From: Thinopyrum elongatum
Taxonomy: Eukaryota; Streptophyta; Magnoliopsida; Poales; Poaceae
Reading direction: 5' to 3'
Length of the DNA: 64,000 nucleotides
Assembly: GCA_011799875.1 (NCBI GenBank)
Contig: CM022303.1
Coordinates: forward strand, 737,038,939 to 737,102,938
Shown here piece after piece: positions 10,635 through 22,849 of the stretch. Under the pieces are notes generated by a model. That model did no database searches and had not been told where the DNA came from. It was given only the letters and a program-made list of their open reading frames with translations. How positions within the stretch are numbered: the stretch's first letter is position 1; each line of letters opens with the position of its first letter. Position numbers and translations under genes: made by a program.

Positions 10635-13600
10635 TCACATCCCAGAGTGGGATCTTGGGGTATAAAACTTTTTCTTCGCGTATGTCCCTTGCTAATGATT
10701 GCGCCGTAACCCTGGAGAATCTTCATCATTTAACAGGATGCTTGGGTCAATCTTCACTGTGAAGGGAGGAATTTCATCAAACTTATTATAATCTTGTGAC
10801 ATGTCTGTCTTGTCCTCCACTCCCATGATGTTTTTTTCCCTGAAAGAACTATGTGGCGCTTTGGCTCATCGTAAGATGTATTCGCTTCCTTATCTTTTCT
10901 TTTTCTCGGTTTTGGTAGACATGTCCTTCACTTAGAAAACCTGAGCCACATCATTGGCTAGGACGAATGGTTCGTCTGTGTACCCAAAATTGTTGAGATC
11001 CACTATTGTCATTCCGTACTGCAGGTCTACCCTTACCCCGCCTCCTGTCAGATTGACCCATTTGCACCAAAACAAAGGGACCTTAAAAGAAGGTCCATAG
11101 TCAAGTTCCCATATCTCCTCTATGTAACCATAATATGTGTCCTTTTTCCTATATTTGTTGGTTGCATCAAAGCGGACACCACTATTTCGGTTGGTGCTTT
11201 TTTATCTTGGGCGATCGTGTAAAATGTATTCCCATTTATCTCGTACCCTTTGAAAGTCAATATAGTCAAAGATGGTGACTTGGCCAACAAGTACAGCTCA
11301 TCTCCAATAGTGGTGTTATTCATGAGATGTGTTCGCAACCAACCGCCGAAAGTCGCCATGTGTGTACGTTTAATCCAGGGGTCAGACTGCTCCGGGTTCT
11401 TGGAGCGTACTATATCCATGTGTTCCTCGATATACGGAGCCACCAAGGTGGAATTTTGTAGAACTGTGTAGTGTGCTTGAGTGAAAGAATGCCTGTCCAT
11501 ACTTATTGCTGAATTCTTTCCTAGCGTGCCTTTTCCACTCAGTCTCACCTCATGCCACGATTGAGGAACACCAATCGGCTTAAGGTCAGGAATAAAGTCA
11601 ACACAAAACTCAATAACCTGCTCTGTTTCATGGCCCTTGGAGATGCTTCCTTCTGGCCTAGCACGGTTATGAACATTTTTCTTTAAGACTAACATGAACC
11701 TCTCAAAGCGGAACATATTGTGTAGAAATACAGGACCCAGAATGGTAATCTCTTCGACTAGGTGAACTAGGATGTGCGTCATAATATTGAACAAGGATGA
11801 TGGGAACACCAACTCGAAACTGACAAGACATTGGACCAAATCATTCTGTAACCTTGGTAGGATTTCTGGATTGATTACCTTCTGAGAAATTGCATTGTGG
11901 AATGCACATAGCTTCACAATGGCTAATCAAACATTTTCCGGTAGAAGCCCCCTCAATGCAACCAAAAGTAATTGCGTCATAATCACGTGGCAGTCATGAG
12001 ACTTTAGGTTTTGGAATTTTTTCTCTGCCATATTCATTATTCCCTTTATATTCGACGACAATCCAGACGGGACGTTCATACTGCTAAGGCATTCAAAAAA
12101 GATTTCCTTCTCTTATTTGGTAAGAGCGTAGCTGGCAGGACCTTGATACTGCTTTGGATGCATGCCATCTTTTTCGTTCATACGTTGCTGGTCCTCCCGT
12201 GCCTCCGGTGTATCTTTTGTCTTCCCATACACGCCCAAGAAGCCTAGCAGGTTCACGCAAAGATTCTTCGTCACGTGCATCACATCAATTGCAGAGCGGA
12301 CCTCTAGGACTTTCCAATAGGGTAGCTCCCAAAATATAGATTTCTTCTTCTTCATGGGTGCGTGTCCGTTAGCGTCATTCGGAATAGATTGTCTGCCAGG
12401 ACCCTTTGCAAAGATTACTTTTAAATCCTTGACCATATCTAATATATCATCACCAGTACGGTGGCCAGGCTTCTTCCGGTGTTCTGCCTCACCTTTGAAA
12501 TGCTTGCCTTTCTTTCTTAAGGGATGCCTGGTCAAAAGAAATCGACGATGTCCTGGGCACACATTCTTCTTATATTTATCCAAATATATACTTTCAGTGT
12601 CATCTAAACGGTGCGTGCATGCATTGCATCCCTTATTTGTCTGTCCTGAAAGGTTACTAAGAGCAAGCCAATCATTGATGGTTACAAACAGCGATGCTCG
12701 TAGGTCAAATTTCTCCATTTTGTGCTCATCCCACACACATACACCTTTTATATCCCACAACTGTAAAAGTTTTTCAACTAATGGCCTTAGGTACACATCA
12801 ATGTCGTTGCCGGGTTGCTTAGGGCCTTGTATGAGGACTGGCATCATAATGAACTTCCACTTCATGCACAACCAAGGAGGAAGGTTATAGATACATAGAG
12901 TCACAGGCAAGGTACTATGACTGCTGCTCTGCTCCCAAAAAGGATTCATGCCATCTGTACTTATACCAAACCATAAGTTCCTTGCGTCATCTGCAAACAC
13001 CGGCCACTTTCTCTAGATTTTTCTCCACTGCGACCCATTAGCGGGTACTCTCAACATCACGTCTTTCTTATGGTCTTCTTTGTGCCATCGCAACAACTTG
13101 GCATGCTCTTTGTTTTGGAACAAATGTTTCAACCCTGGTATTATAGGAGCGTACCACATCACCTTTGCAGGAACCCTCTTCCTGGGGCGCTCGCCCTCAA
13201 CATCACCATGGTCATCGCGGCTGATCTTATAGCGCAATGCACCGCATACCGGGCATGCATTCAAATTCTCGTACTCCTCACCACGGTAGAGGATGCAGTC
13301 ATTAGGGCATGCATGTATCTTCTGCACCTCTAATCCTAGAGGGCAGACAGCCTTCTTTGCTTCTTACGTACTGTCGGGCGATTCGTTATCCTTTGGAAGC
13401 ATCTTCTTTATCATTTTCAGCAACTTTTCAAATCCCTTGTTAGATACACCTTTCTCTGCCTTCCATTGCAGCAATTTCAGTGTGGTACCCAGTTTTTTCT
13501 TGTCATGTTCGCAATTTGGGTACAACAATTTTTTGTGATCCTCTAACATGCGCTCCAACTTCAACCTCTCCTTTTCACTTTCGTAGTTTCTCCTTGCATC

Positions 13601-13975
13601 AGCAATGGCCCGACCAAGATCATCAGCGGGCTCATCTGATGCCTCTTCTTCAGCTTCCCCCATTGTAGTACCATCGTATTCAGGGAACCTAGGACAGTTG
13701 TCATCATCCTTTTCTTCTTCATTGTCTTCCATTATAACCCCTCTTTCTCTGTGCTTGGTCCAACAGTTATAGCCTGACATGAAACTGGACTGAAGCAGGT
13801 GGCTGTGAAGGATTTTTGAGGTAGAGTAATCCTTATCATTCTTACAGACACCACATGGACAACACATAAGACCATTCCGCTTGTTTGCCTCAGCCACACG
13901 CAGAAAATTATGCACACCATTAATGAACTTGCGAGAGCGTCGGTCATCGTACATCCATTGCCGGCTCATCTTCAT
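10635..13975 (-). pseudogene. tnp2: TNP2 transposase of CACTA A, inactivated
   Basis: From MKMSRQWMYDDRRS (13975) one frame runs to about 11140. It holds the transposase-associated N-terminal domain (CCPCGVCKN, LHSHLLQSSFM), the zinc-like CPNDCILYRGEEYENLNACPVC, the TNP2 core (WFGISTDGMNPF, VCVWDEHKMEKFDL, IDVMHVTKNLCVN) and the conserved C-terminal block (RPEGSISKGHETEQV, FGGWLRTHL). The frame is broken by stops at 13364-13366, 13013-13015, 12113-12115 and 11927-11929. It shifts near 11140-11150 at a short A/T run, after which TYYGYIEEIWELDYGPSF and a DUF4216-like tail follow in another frame. That tail has a further TAA at 10932-10934. TNP2 is the enzyme that cuts and rejoins CACTA ends in the nucleus. 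This copy cannot make it. Confidence 0.9.
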
Positions 13976-14044
13976 TACACAACATCGAAGTGACCAAATT
14001 AATACAAGTTCATACATACTTCTCATAAAACAACATAGAACTAT

Positions 14045-14488
14045 CTAGCTAAAGCATTTAAATGCAACAACAAATGCGATCAAAATCGCAACTAATGTAA
14101 TAATTGATCCAATAGCATAATGATAGCAAGCCTCTTTATTAATGGCATATTTTCTAATCTTTCTAATCTTCAAGCGCATTGCATCCATCTTGATCTTGTG
14201 ATCATCGACGACATCGGCAACATACTACTCCAATTTCATCTTCTCTTCTTCAATTCTTTTCAATTTTTCTTTCAAATAATCATTTTCTTTTTCAACTAAA
14301 TTTAACTTCTCGACAAGAGGGTCGGTTGCAATTTTCGGTTCACGTACCTCCTAGATTAAAATATCTATGTCAACTTGATGGGCATAATTGTCATAAACAC
14401 GAAATGAAACAAATAGTTATAAAAGATAATATACCACATCCGAATCATAAACCGGACGAGGGCCGACGGGGACGGATATCAAAACCAT
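14045..14488 (-). pseudogene. Small coiled-coil plus membrane-segment protein of CACTA A
   Basis: I assembled two exons by eye. Exon 1 (14488-14435) begins MVLISVPVGPRPVYDSDV and ends at a GTATAT donor. Exon 2 (14350-14045) follows a CTAG acceptor. The product would be about 119 residues: a charged coiled coil (VEKLNLVEKENDYLKEKLK and on), a basic linker, then one hydrophobic segment (AIGSIITLVAILIAFVVAF) and a short tail. An in-frame TAG at 14225-14227 breaks it. It sits upstream of TNP2, between it and the terminal promoter, so it may be the first gene of that module. I do not know its function. Element B has lost it through its internal deletion. Confidence 0.6.
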
Positions 14489-14970
14489 GGCACTATATAT
14501 AACAAACAATCATACAAGTAAGAAACTTATGCAAGTAACTATCTAAATCATACAAATAATTTTTTTTTACAAAAAGGATAAGAACAAGAGGCTCACCAAG
14601 GTGGTGCCGGCGACGGGACGGCGCGGGCGATTGACGGCGGTGAGGACGGGGATTGGAAGGGCACTAAGTAAACAACACCTACACATATGCATACTAAGAA
14701 GTTAATTTGACTTCAAATTGCATATAAATCAAGTAAACTCCCACATAATTACTCCCAAACTAAAACCCACAAATCACTATACTTATAGAGCATGAAACGA
14801 GCTAAACAAGCAATGAGAGATGAAAGGATGAAGTTGCTAACCTTTTAGAACCCTTGGATAGATGGGGTGCCTCCAATCTTGACAAATCTTAGCAAAAATG
14901 GAGGACGAACTAGAGCTTGGGGAAAGAAACAGAGAGGAGAGAAAGCTTGGACTCGGGCTGGACAAAGCAG

Positions 14971-14980
14971 CTTTATATAG
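14971..14980 (-). promoter_or_regulatory. TATA box of the terminal CACTA A promoter
   Basis: CTATATAAAG on the minus strand lies directly left of the terminal hairpins and upstream of the small gene and TNP2. Element B has CTATATATAG at the matching place (55071-55080). Confidence 0.6.
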
Positions 14981-14986
14981 GGAAGA

Positions 14987-15270
14987 CTTTAGTCCCAGTT
15001 GGTTATACCAACAGGGACTAAAGGTCTATCTTTAGTCCCGGTGGGTGATACCAACCGAGACTAAAGGGGCTCGCAGGGGCCCGAGCCTGCCACAACCCCT
15101 TTAGTCCCGGTTGGTATCACCAACCGGGACTAGAGGTCCCATTTGAACCGGGACTAATCCTGGTCATGCCCCCGTCTGCTCCTAGCCGTTGGAACCGACA
15201 CTAATGCTAACATTAGTCCGGGGCCCAAACCCGGCCGAGACTAGTGCTCCGGATGAAAGGTCCATTTTCC
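14987..15270. repeat. Right subterminal hairpin array of CACTA A
   Basis: At least three short palindromes are present (14987-15023, 15030-15066, 15098-15136), each CTTTAGTCCC...GGGACTAAAG with a 3 to 6 base loop, followed by decayed copies up to the end. The third has an arm of about 18 bases. In En/Spm elements such repeats bind the element-encoded regulator or transposase. The outermost CACTAGTAGAAA motif is missing. Confidence 0.8.
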
Positions 15271-15271
15271 A

Positions 15272-15907
15272 ATTGCTGTGTTGAACTTGTTCTATTTGCT
15301 ATGTTGAACTATTAAACTATTTGCTATCTTGGATTTGTTGACTTATATCGATGTGTGATGCATGTGTATATTACTGTGTGATGATTTTTTGATTTGCTAA
15401 GTTTAACCATCCTACCGCCAGGCACCTACTGCACATAGGTTTGAAATTTGGTCGGTAAGGTTTACCATCCTACCGCCAGGGTCCTTGGCGGTAGGTGCTT
15501 TTTCCACGTCAGCGGCCGCGAACGGCCGTTAGGGGCCTGCCGTTAGCCTACCGCTGGTGGGCCTGGCGGTAGGCTGTGTAGGGCTACCGCCAGGGATGGT
15601 GGCAGTAGCAAAAGGGTCAGATCCCGAAATAATTTGAAATGGGGGTCAGATCTAGATAAAGTTTGACCAAAGAGTCAGAACACCTAATTTTGCCGGAAAG
15701 AGCTGTGCATGCAGAGTGGTGGACCCGTAGGCGACAAAAGAGACAACAGCAGCAGCCTAGAAGCAACCAGTGCCACATGACTTCACAACCCCTCTCTCAC
15801 TCACGGTCACGGGATGGCATACCTAAATATAGAAAGGACCGCCAACAGGAGTCTAACCTGATACTAATACAGTATGACATCGCTTCCGCCATCACATGCA
15901 TGCACTG
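15272..15907. repeat. Unclassified repeat with CTACCGCCAGG palindromes
   Basis: CCTACCGCCAGG or its complement CCTGGCGGTAGG occurs around 15416, 15472, 15488, 15561 and 15582, in both orientations within about 190 bases. This resembles the subterminal region of a DNA transposon or an LTR, but I see neither matching termini nor a target duplication. The rest is non-coding. Confidence 0.5.
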
Positions 15908-17054
15908 CTAGAAACCAACATGTCTAACGCTGCTTGTGATCATTATTTGGCAAAACAATCAATGCTAGACATACTCCATGCAATCATCTAAATTTAAATT
16001 TTTCTAAAAAAAATCTCTTGCGGCAATTTAGCTAAAAAAGAAATAGAAGAAATGTCAAGAGGTAGCTTGCCAGCTCCTCAACATGAACAGCAGTAGCAGT
16101 AGCAGCGCTGTTACTGCATGATTCAGTAACATGGATGGTGTCTATTCTAGAAACAAAAATAATAAAAATGCTACAGTGGATGATCTGTGAGTGTGGCCTT
16201 TAAATTCCAATAGCAATGAGGTGGGACCCTCACTTCACTTGCTCCTCACCTCTCCCTTCTATTCCTCTCCCTCTGCAGCAAATCTCTGAAGGCTCCCTCA
16301 TCCGGCAGCCAATGGTGCCGCCGGGGTCGCCGCCGTGCAAAGATGGCCGTCATCGTCAAGGTGCAAGGGGAGCAAAAGGTGATGGATCGACGGGTTAGCT
16401 GATTCGCCGAAGTTGTGTGCAACTGTGCATGCATGTAGGCAAGTCTAATGCTTCGCTGTTGTGTTGGTTTGTTCGGTTGGTTGTTTGTAACCACATTTCA
16501 TTTCTCGCGCCATACGTCGTTTTCTTGCTATTAAAATCTCTCTGTACCAATATTACCATGCTAGCTATGAATGCCAGAGTTACCATTTTTATGTTTGAAT
16601 CCAGCAACTTTCCACATCATTGCCTCATTTGAAGGCATTTTCCCTTGTCTTTCAGAACTCGTAGAGCTGGCTAGAGTGAAACTCGTAGACCCAAATATAT
16701 GTGTAGCCTCTGTAAAAAAAAGAGTATGTGTCGCCGGATGGATCCGTGACGCTCCTTCTGCTAGGACATTCATTCGCACTATGGCATATATCCAGTCAAC
16801 TCGATCGTCCGGGACGACGAGTTCATCCGGGGTCGAACAACTATGGCTTTGGCTTGTCAATAGTACTATTAATCAGTACCACCACCCGGTATGTGTTGGG
16901 TCAACGAAGCATTAGTAATGGGTAGATGCCCCTGTCGGCACGCTAATCTAGGGTGTCACAATTGCTACCTCACAATTGGGAGTGGCAACAAAGGAGCAAC
17001 CAGGTGGGTGGAGCAGTAGGCCTCCTCTGCCTGGGTGTCTTGGTGGTCCGTCGT
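15908..17054. other. Shared non-coding block (left part), copy 1
   Basis: It matches 42087-43325. It contains a conserved short frame starting ATGGTGCCGCC (16311 here, 42499 in copy 2) of about 28 codons. It is too short and too recently duplicated to count as evidence of a gene. A CTTTCAG-like acceptor context near 16650 is suggestive only. I recognise no product. Confidence 0.55.
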
Positions 17055-17073
17055 CATTGCTACTTGTGAGCTA

Positions 17074-18564
17074 TGTTGGGATATTCCCCGAAGAGGATAG
17101 GAGATGCAGTACAATAGAGATAAGTATTTCCCTCAGTTAAGAAATAAGATTATCAATCTAGTAGAAGAACCACACAAACCCTAGTGAACAGCACCTGCAC
17201 ACACAAAAGCAAATACTTGCGCCCAACGTGAGCAAGAGGGTTGTCAATCCCCATGAACTCGTTACTTGCAAGAATTAAATCTTGTATAGGTCGATGGATA
17301 AATTGCAAAACAAAAAGAAAGTAAATAAATTACAGCAAGGTAGTTTTGGTTTTTAATATATGATTAAAGTAGACCAGGGGCCGTAGTTTTAATTAGAGGC
17401 TTCTCTCTCGAACACATAGCATACGGTGGGTAAACAAATTACTGTTGAGCAATTGATAGAAAGCAAATAATTATGACGTATTCAAGGCAATGATCACATA
17501 TATAGGCATCATGTCCGTGAAAAGTAGACCAACTCCTGCCTGCATCGACCGCTATCCAGCATGCATCTATGGTATTAAGTTCATGACAAACAGAGTAATG
17601 CTTTAAGCAAGGTGACGTAATATAGACAAAGTAAACCCAATCAATATGAATAAACCCCATCATTTTATCCTCTACTCTCACTGGGATATAGCACACGGTA
17701 AGATTAAACCCACTACAAAGCAAATCTCCCACTGAAGATAAATAAATCTAGTTATCCAAACCAAATGGATAGATTGGAGAGAAATACAAAGCTATTATAT
17801 TCATGCATAATAAAGTTCAGAAAAGACTCAATTACTTTCATTGAATAATTTGATCATAAATCCACAATTCATCGGATCCCAACAAACACACCGCAAAAGA
17901 AGATTACATCGGATAAAACTCCAAGAAGATCATGGAGCACATGGTATTGAAGATCAATGAGAGAGAAGAAACCATCTAGCAACTGGCTACAGGCCCGTAG
18001 GTCTGTGGTGAACTACTCACGCATGATTGAAAGGCAGCAAGGATGATGTAGAAGCCCTCCGCGATCGATTCCGCCTCCAGCAGAGTACCGGAAAAGGCCT
18101 CTAGATGGGATCGAAGAAGACCAGAAACTTGCGGTGGCGGAAAAAGTGTTTCGGGTGGCTCTCTATTGCTTTGCCAATATGAGAGAATTTATATAAGCGA
18201 AATTAGGCCATACGGAGCCACGTGGGGCCCACAAGGTAACAGGGCGCGCCCTACACCCCTGGGCGCGCCCTGTTGCCTTGCCGTCTCCTCGTTTGTCCTC
18301 TAGTTTCCTCCCGAAGCATCTAGGGTCTATTTTGTCTAGGAAAAAAATCATGAAAAAGTTTCATAGCATTTGGACTTTGTTTGGTATAGATTTCCTGGAA
18401 AACCAAAAACAAGCAGAAAACAACAACTGGCACTAGGCACTGGGTTAATAGGTTAGTTCCCAAAAATGATATAAAATAGCGTAAAAATGCATATAAAGTA
18501 TCCAAGATAGATAATATAATAGCATGAAACAATAAAAAATTATAGATACATCGGGGACGTACCA
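17074..18564 (-). repeat. 3' LTR of the 17-22 kb element
   Basis: About 1.49 kb, from TGTTGGGATATTCCCC to GACGTACCA. It aligns with 21162-22343 from 17428 onward. Confidence 0.8.
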
Positions 18565-18580
18565 GCATCCCCAAGCTTAA

Positions 18581-21161
18581 TTCCTGCTCGTCCTCAAGTA
18601 GGTAAATGATAAAAACAGAATTTTTTATATTGAATGCTACCTAACATGTTTATCATGTAATCTCTTTTGGGTATAAATATTGAGAAACGATGAAATAACA
18701 ATATCAACATAATAATATCCATGAATATAAGAAGCATAGTCATTACTTTTTCAAATTATACGATCCTTAATGAATGTTATCCCCACTTATTTTATCATGT
18801 TAACATGGCATGACTCCACCTTCACCGCAAAAATATAAATCATGAGCACCTCGCTGTTAAACCAAGCAATTGGATCTTACTTCTAACGCGCTTCAGCATT
18901 TTCAACTGCCAGGCAATAGATGAGCGTGAGCCATGGACATAGCACTAGGTGGAATAGAATGCGGTCGTAGTGATCAAATAGGAGAATTCAAAAAGGAAGA
19001 AAGTCTGGCATCAACTCGGCGGATCAACGGGCTATGGAGATGCCCATCAATCGATGTCAATGCGAGGATTAGTGATTACCATGCAACAGATGCACTAAGA
19101 GCTATAAGTGTATGAAAGCTCAACTAAAACTAAGTGGGTGTGCATCCAACTCGCTTTCTCATGAAGACCTCGGGCATTTGAGGAAGCCCGTCATCGGAAT
19201 ATACAAGCCAAGTTCTGTAACAAAAAATTCCCACTATTATATGAAAGTGATAACTCAGGAGACTCTCTATATGAAGAACATGGTGCTACTCTGAAGCACA
19301 ATTGTGGTAAAAGGATAGTAACATTGCCCCTTCTCTCTTTTTCTCCCTTCTTTATCTTTTTTATCTTTGTGCTTTTTTTGGTCTCCCTTTTTTTTCGTCC
19401 GGACCCTCATCCCGACTTGTGGGGGAATCACAATCTCCATCATCCTTTCCTCACTGGGACAATGCTCTAATAATGATGAGCATCATACTTTTATTTACTT
19501 ACAACTCGATATTACAACTCGATAAAACAACTACAAAATGAAACTATATGAATGCCTCTGGCAGTGTACCAGGATGTGCAATGATCTAGCGTAACATGTA
19601 TAACAATGATGAACGATGGCTGTGCCACAAATATAATGTCAGCTCTATATGATCATGCAAAGCAATATGACTATGAACACACAAGTCATGTGACGGAACG
19701 GTGGAAGTTGCATGGCAATATATCTTGGAATGGCTATGGAAATGCCATAATAGGTAGGTATGGTGGCTGTTTTGAGGAAGATATAATGACGATTATGTGT
19801 GACAGAGCGTATCATATCACGGGGTTTGGATGCACCGGCAAAATTTCACCAACTCTCAAGGTGAGAAAGGACATAGCATGTTACCGGAGAGGTTAGCAAA
19901 TTGCTGAAGGATAGGAATGCGTATAATCCATGGACTCACATTAGTCATAAAGAATGCGCATACTTATTGTGAAAGCCTATTAGCCCTCAAAGCAAAGTAC
20001 TACTCGCATGCCCCTAGGGAGAAGGTTGGTAGGAGTTAACCATCGCGCGCCCCCGATTATAACAGCACAGAAGGATTTCAATCAGACCTAAGAATGCTCG
20101 GACTTCCCCGCCATTCCATGACCAACACTTAGATGAGAAGTTTATAACAAGATTTAATACCAATATTTCTACTAACCAACGATCATGAACCAATATCCTT
20201 TCATATTATGACAGCAATATAATTGAACCATATGTTTCATATTTAGCGATCTACATGAAAGTTTTTATTATATACCCCTTGAATACCTATCCTTTTTGGA
20301 CTAGTCTTATAACACGTGCATATTGCCAACTACTAATTAAAGACTCTCAAAATGATTTAAGTGAAGCATGATAGTGTAACTATTTCTATAAAATATAACC
20401 ACCGCCGTGCTCTAACAAGTATAAGTGAAGCACAAGAGCAACTGTCTAGCTCAAAAGATATAAGTGAAGCACATAGAGTATTCTAACAAATCATGATAAA
20501 TGCGTGTCCCTCTCAAAAAGATGTGTCCAGCAAAAAATGATTGTGGAAAACTAAAAGAAAAAGTAAACAATGGCACAAGACGCTCCAAGTAAAACTCATA
20601 CCATGTGATGAATAAAAATATAGCTACAAATAACATACCGATAGATTATAAACGAAAGACGGGATGCCATCCGGGGCATCCCCAAGCTTAGACGCTTGGG
20701 TCTTCCTTGAACATAACCTTGGGATGCCTTGGGAATACCCAAGCTTAGGGTCTTTCCGCTCAAAACTTGAAAACTTCAGCATACAAAACTCAACAGAAAC
20801 CTCGTGAGATCCATTAGTATATTAGACAAATCATAAACTTTCGGTACTGTTATAAACTCATTCGTAATTTATTCTTTCATAATACCTACTGTATTCTAAC
20901 TTCTCCATGACTTATACCCCCCGATGTAAACCACAGCATCATTAAAACAAGCACACTACGCAATAAAAACAGAATCTGTCTAAAACAGAACAGTCTGTAA
21001 TGATCTGAACAAAAATCATACTTCTGTAACTCTAAAAATCCTGAAAAATTAGGAAATCATGTGAAATTTGAATATCAATCATGTGTAAAACTTTCAGCCA
21101 ATTATCACGTTCCAGTAATTTTTAGGATTTTCTGCACTGGAGGCAAAACTTTCTGCACGAT
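18581..21161 (-). other. Internal domain of the 17-22 kb element, no coding capacity
   Basis: No gag, protease, RT or integrase motif appears in any frame. The PPT-like CCCCAAGCTTA word recurs near 20680, and a variant CCCAAGCTTA lies near 20740. Such elements must be moved by proteins of a relative. Confidence 0.65.
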
Positions 21162-22343
21162 GGCTAAACAAATTACTGTTGGGCAATTGATAGAAAAGCG
21201 CATAATTATGACATATTCATGGCAATTATCACATATATAGGCATCATGTCCGTGACAAGTAGAACGCCTCCTGCCTGCATCTACTACTATTACTCCACCA
21301 ATCGACCGCTATCCAGCATGCATCTATGGTATTAAGTTCATGACAAACAGAGTAACGCTTTAAGCAAGATGACATGATGTATACAAAGTAAACCCAATCA
21401 ATATGAATAACCCCGTTATTTTATACTTAGTAGCAACAATACAATATGTGTCTTGTCCCCTACTGTCACCGGGATATAGAGCCCCATAAGATTGAACCCA
21501 CTATAAAGCACCTCCACTGAAGATAAATCAGTCTAGTTGGCCAAACTAAACGGATAAATCGAAGAGAAATACAAAGCTATTATAATCATGCATTATAAAG
21601 TTCAGAAAAGACTCAATTACTTTTAATGAATAATCTGATCCTAAATCCATAATTCATCGGTTCCCAACAAACACACCGCAAAAGAAGATTACATCGGATA
21701 GAACTCCATGAAGATCATGGAGCACATGGTATTGAAGATCAAAGAGAGAGAAGAAGCCATCTAGCTACTGGCTACGAACCCGTATGTCTGTGCTGAACTA
21801 CTGACGTATCATTGGAAGGCAGCAAGGATGAAATAGAAGGCCTCCGTGATCGATTCCCCCTCCAGCAGAGTACCAAAAAAGGCCTCCAGATGGGATCGAA
21901 TAAGAACAGAAACTTGCGGCAGCGGAAAAAGTATTTCGGGTAGCCCTCTATTGGTTTCCCAATATTACATAATTAATAGAAGCAAAATTAGGTCAGACGG
22001 AGCCACGTGGGCCCACAAGGTAACAGGGCGCACCCTACCCCCTGGGCGCGCCCTGTTGCCTTGCCGTCTCTATGTTTGTCATCTAATATCCTCCCAAAGC
22101 TTCGAGGGTCTCTTTTGTCCAGAACAAATCATCAAAAAGTTTCATTGCGTTTGGACTTCCTTTGGTACAGATTTTCTGGAAAACAAAAACAAGCAGAAAA
22201 CAACAACTGGCACTAGGCACTGGGTTAATAGGTTAGTTCCCAAAAATGATATTAAATAGCATACATTGCATATAAAGTATCCAATATTGATAATATTAGT
22301 GCATCAAACAATCAAAAATTATATATACGTCGGAGACGTATCA
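21162..22343 (-). repeat. 5' LTR of the 17-22 kb element, truncated at its inner end
   Basis: It lacks the roughly 350 bases corresponding to 17074-17427 of the other LTR. On the minus strand these are its 3' end. No PBS follows. Confidence 0.8.
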
Positions 22344-22849
22344 GTCGTCTCGGCTTCGGGGAGCTAGATGTGACCATGAGCGTTTGTGCTGGTGCAGGCG
22401 TCATGTTACGGCATCTCCAACAATGCCATATTCTCATACTATCACAATACATGGAGGGGTAATCATTCTAAGAGAGATGGTTCATTGTTGATAAACTTTC
22501 ATACCATAGCCAGGAGAAAAAACTTCCTTCAAAATTTCGGATGAAATTTGCGAAATCAACGGTTTTCGGTATGGGGCGTGAAAATGTAATCTCGGCCGAA
22601 ATTTTTGGTCAAATAAGAACTCCCAGCCATGACGGTTCTAAAGAAAATAAATGTTAATGCTATCACCAACAGTATTGTTGTGTACTGGTGGAGTGCCTTT
22701 GTGCTACTTTGTAGGTTGTGGGTTAGAGTTTCAAGGTCTACACTTAATTTTTATTAGATATTTTAAAACTCAGAATTTCAATTTGAAAGAATTTTTTGAA
22801 CTATTTCTACGATATTTCGTAGATTTCACGAAAATTGCGAATCTCAGTC
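22344..22849. other. Shared non-coding block (right part), copy 1
   Basis: It matches 43326-43841 of copy 2 closely. No coding sequence recognised. Confidence 0.6.

Larger units (their letters stand above)
6637..15270 (-). mobile_element. CACTA (En/Spm-type) transposon A, interrupted at left by the gypsy element
   Basis: It carries a Transposase_24-type gene, a TNP2 transposase and TTTAGTCCCGGTT hairpins at the right end, all read leftward. It matches element B (44510-55333) in gene order and in non-coding stretches. For example, 6640-6700 matches the area near 47740, and 10640-11080 matches 54280-54708. The right end stops at ...CCATTTTCC and lacks the terminal CTACTAGTG seen in B, so it is slightly truncated. 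The left part lies beyond the gypsy insertion and outside the window. Confidence 0.88.
17055..22343 (-). mobile_element. Non-autonomous LTR retrotransposon (TGATACGTCTCC-type LTRs), private to copy 1
   Basis: Two related LTRs in reverse orientation flank about 2.6 kb with no gag or pol. The right LTR ends GGAGACGTATCA at 22343, the minus-strand start TGATACGTCTCC. The left LTR is preceded on the minus strand by a polypurine-like TTAAGCTTGGGGATGC (18565-18580). The element is therefore on the minus strand with its 5' LTR at the right. GTCGT stands on both sides (17050-17054 and 22344-22348), and copy 2 lacks the insert. The outer left edge is uncertain because TGTTGGG at 17074 may be the usual boundary. 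Confidence 0.82.

Noticed and set aside
16216..16398. Short ORF shared with 42318-42587 as a host gene
   Set aside because: Conservation is explained by recent duplication. It is about 28 codons from its ATG, with no recognised domain.
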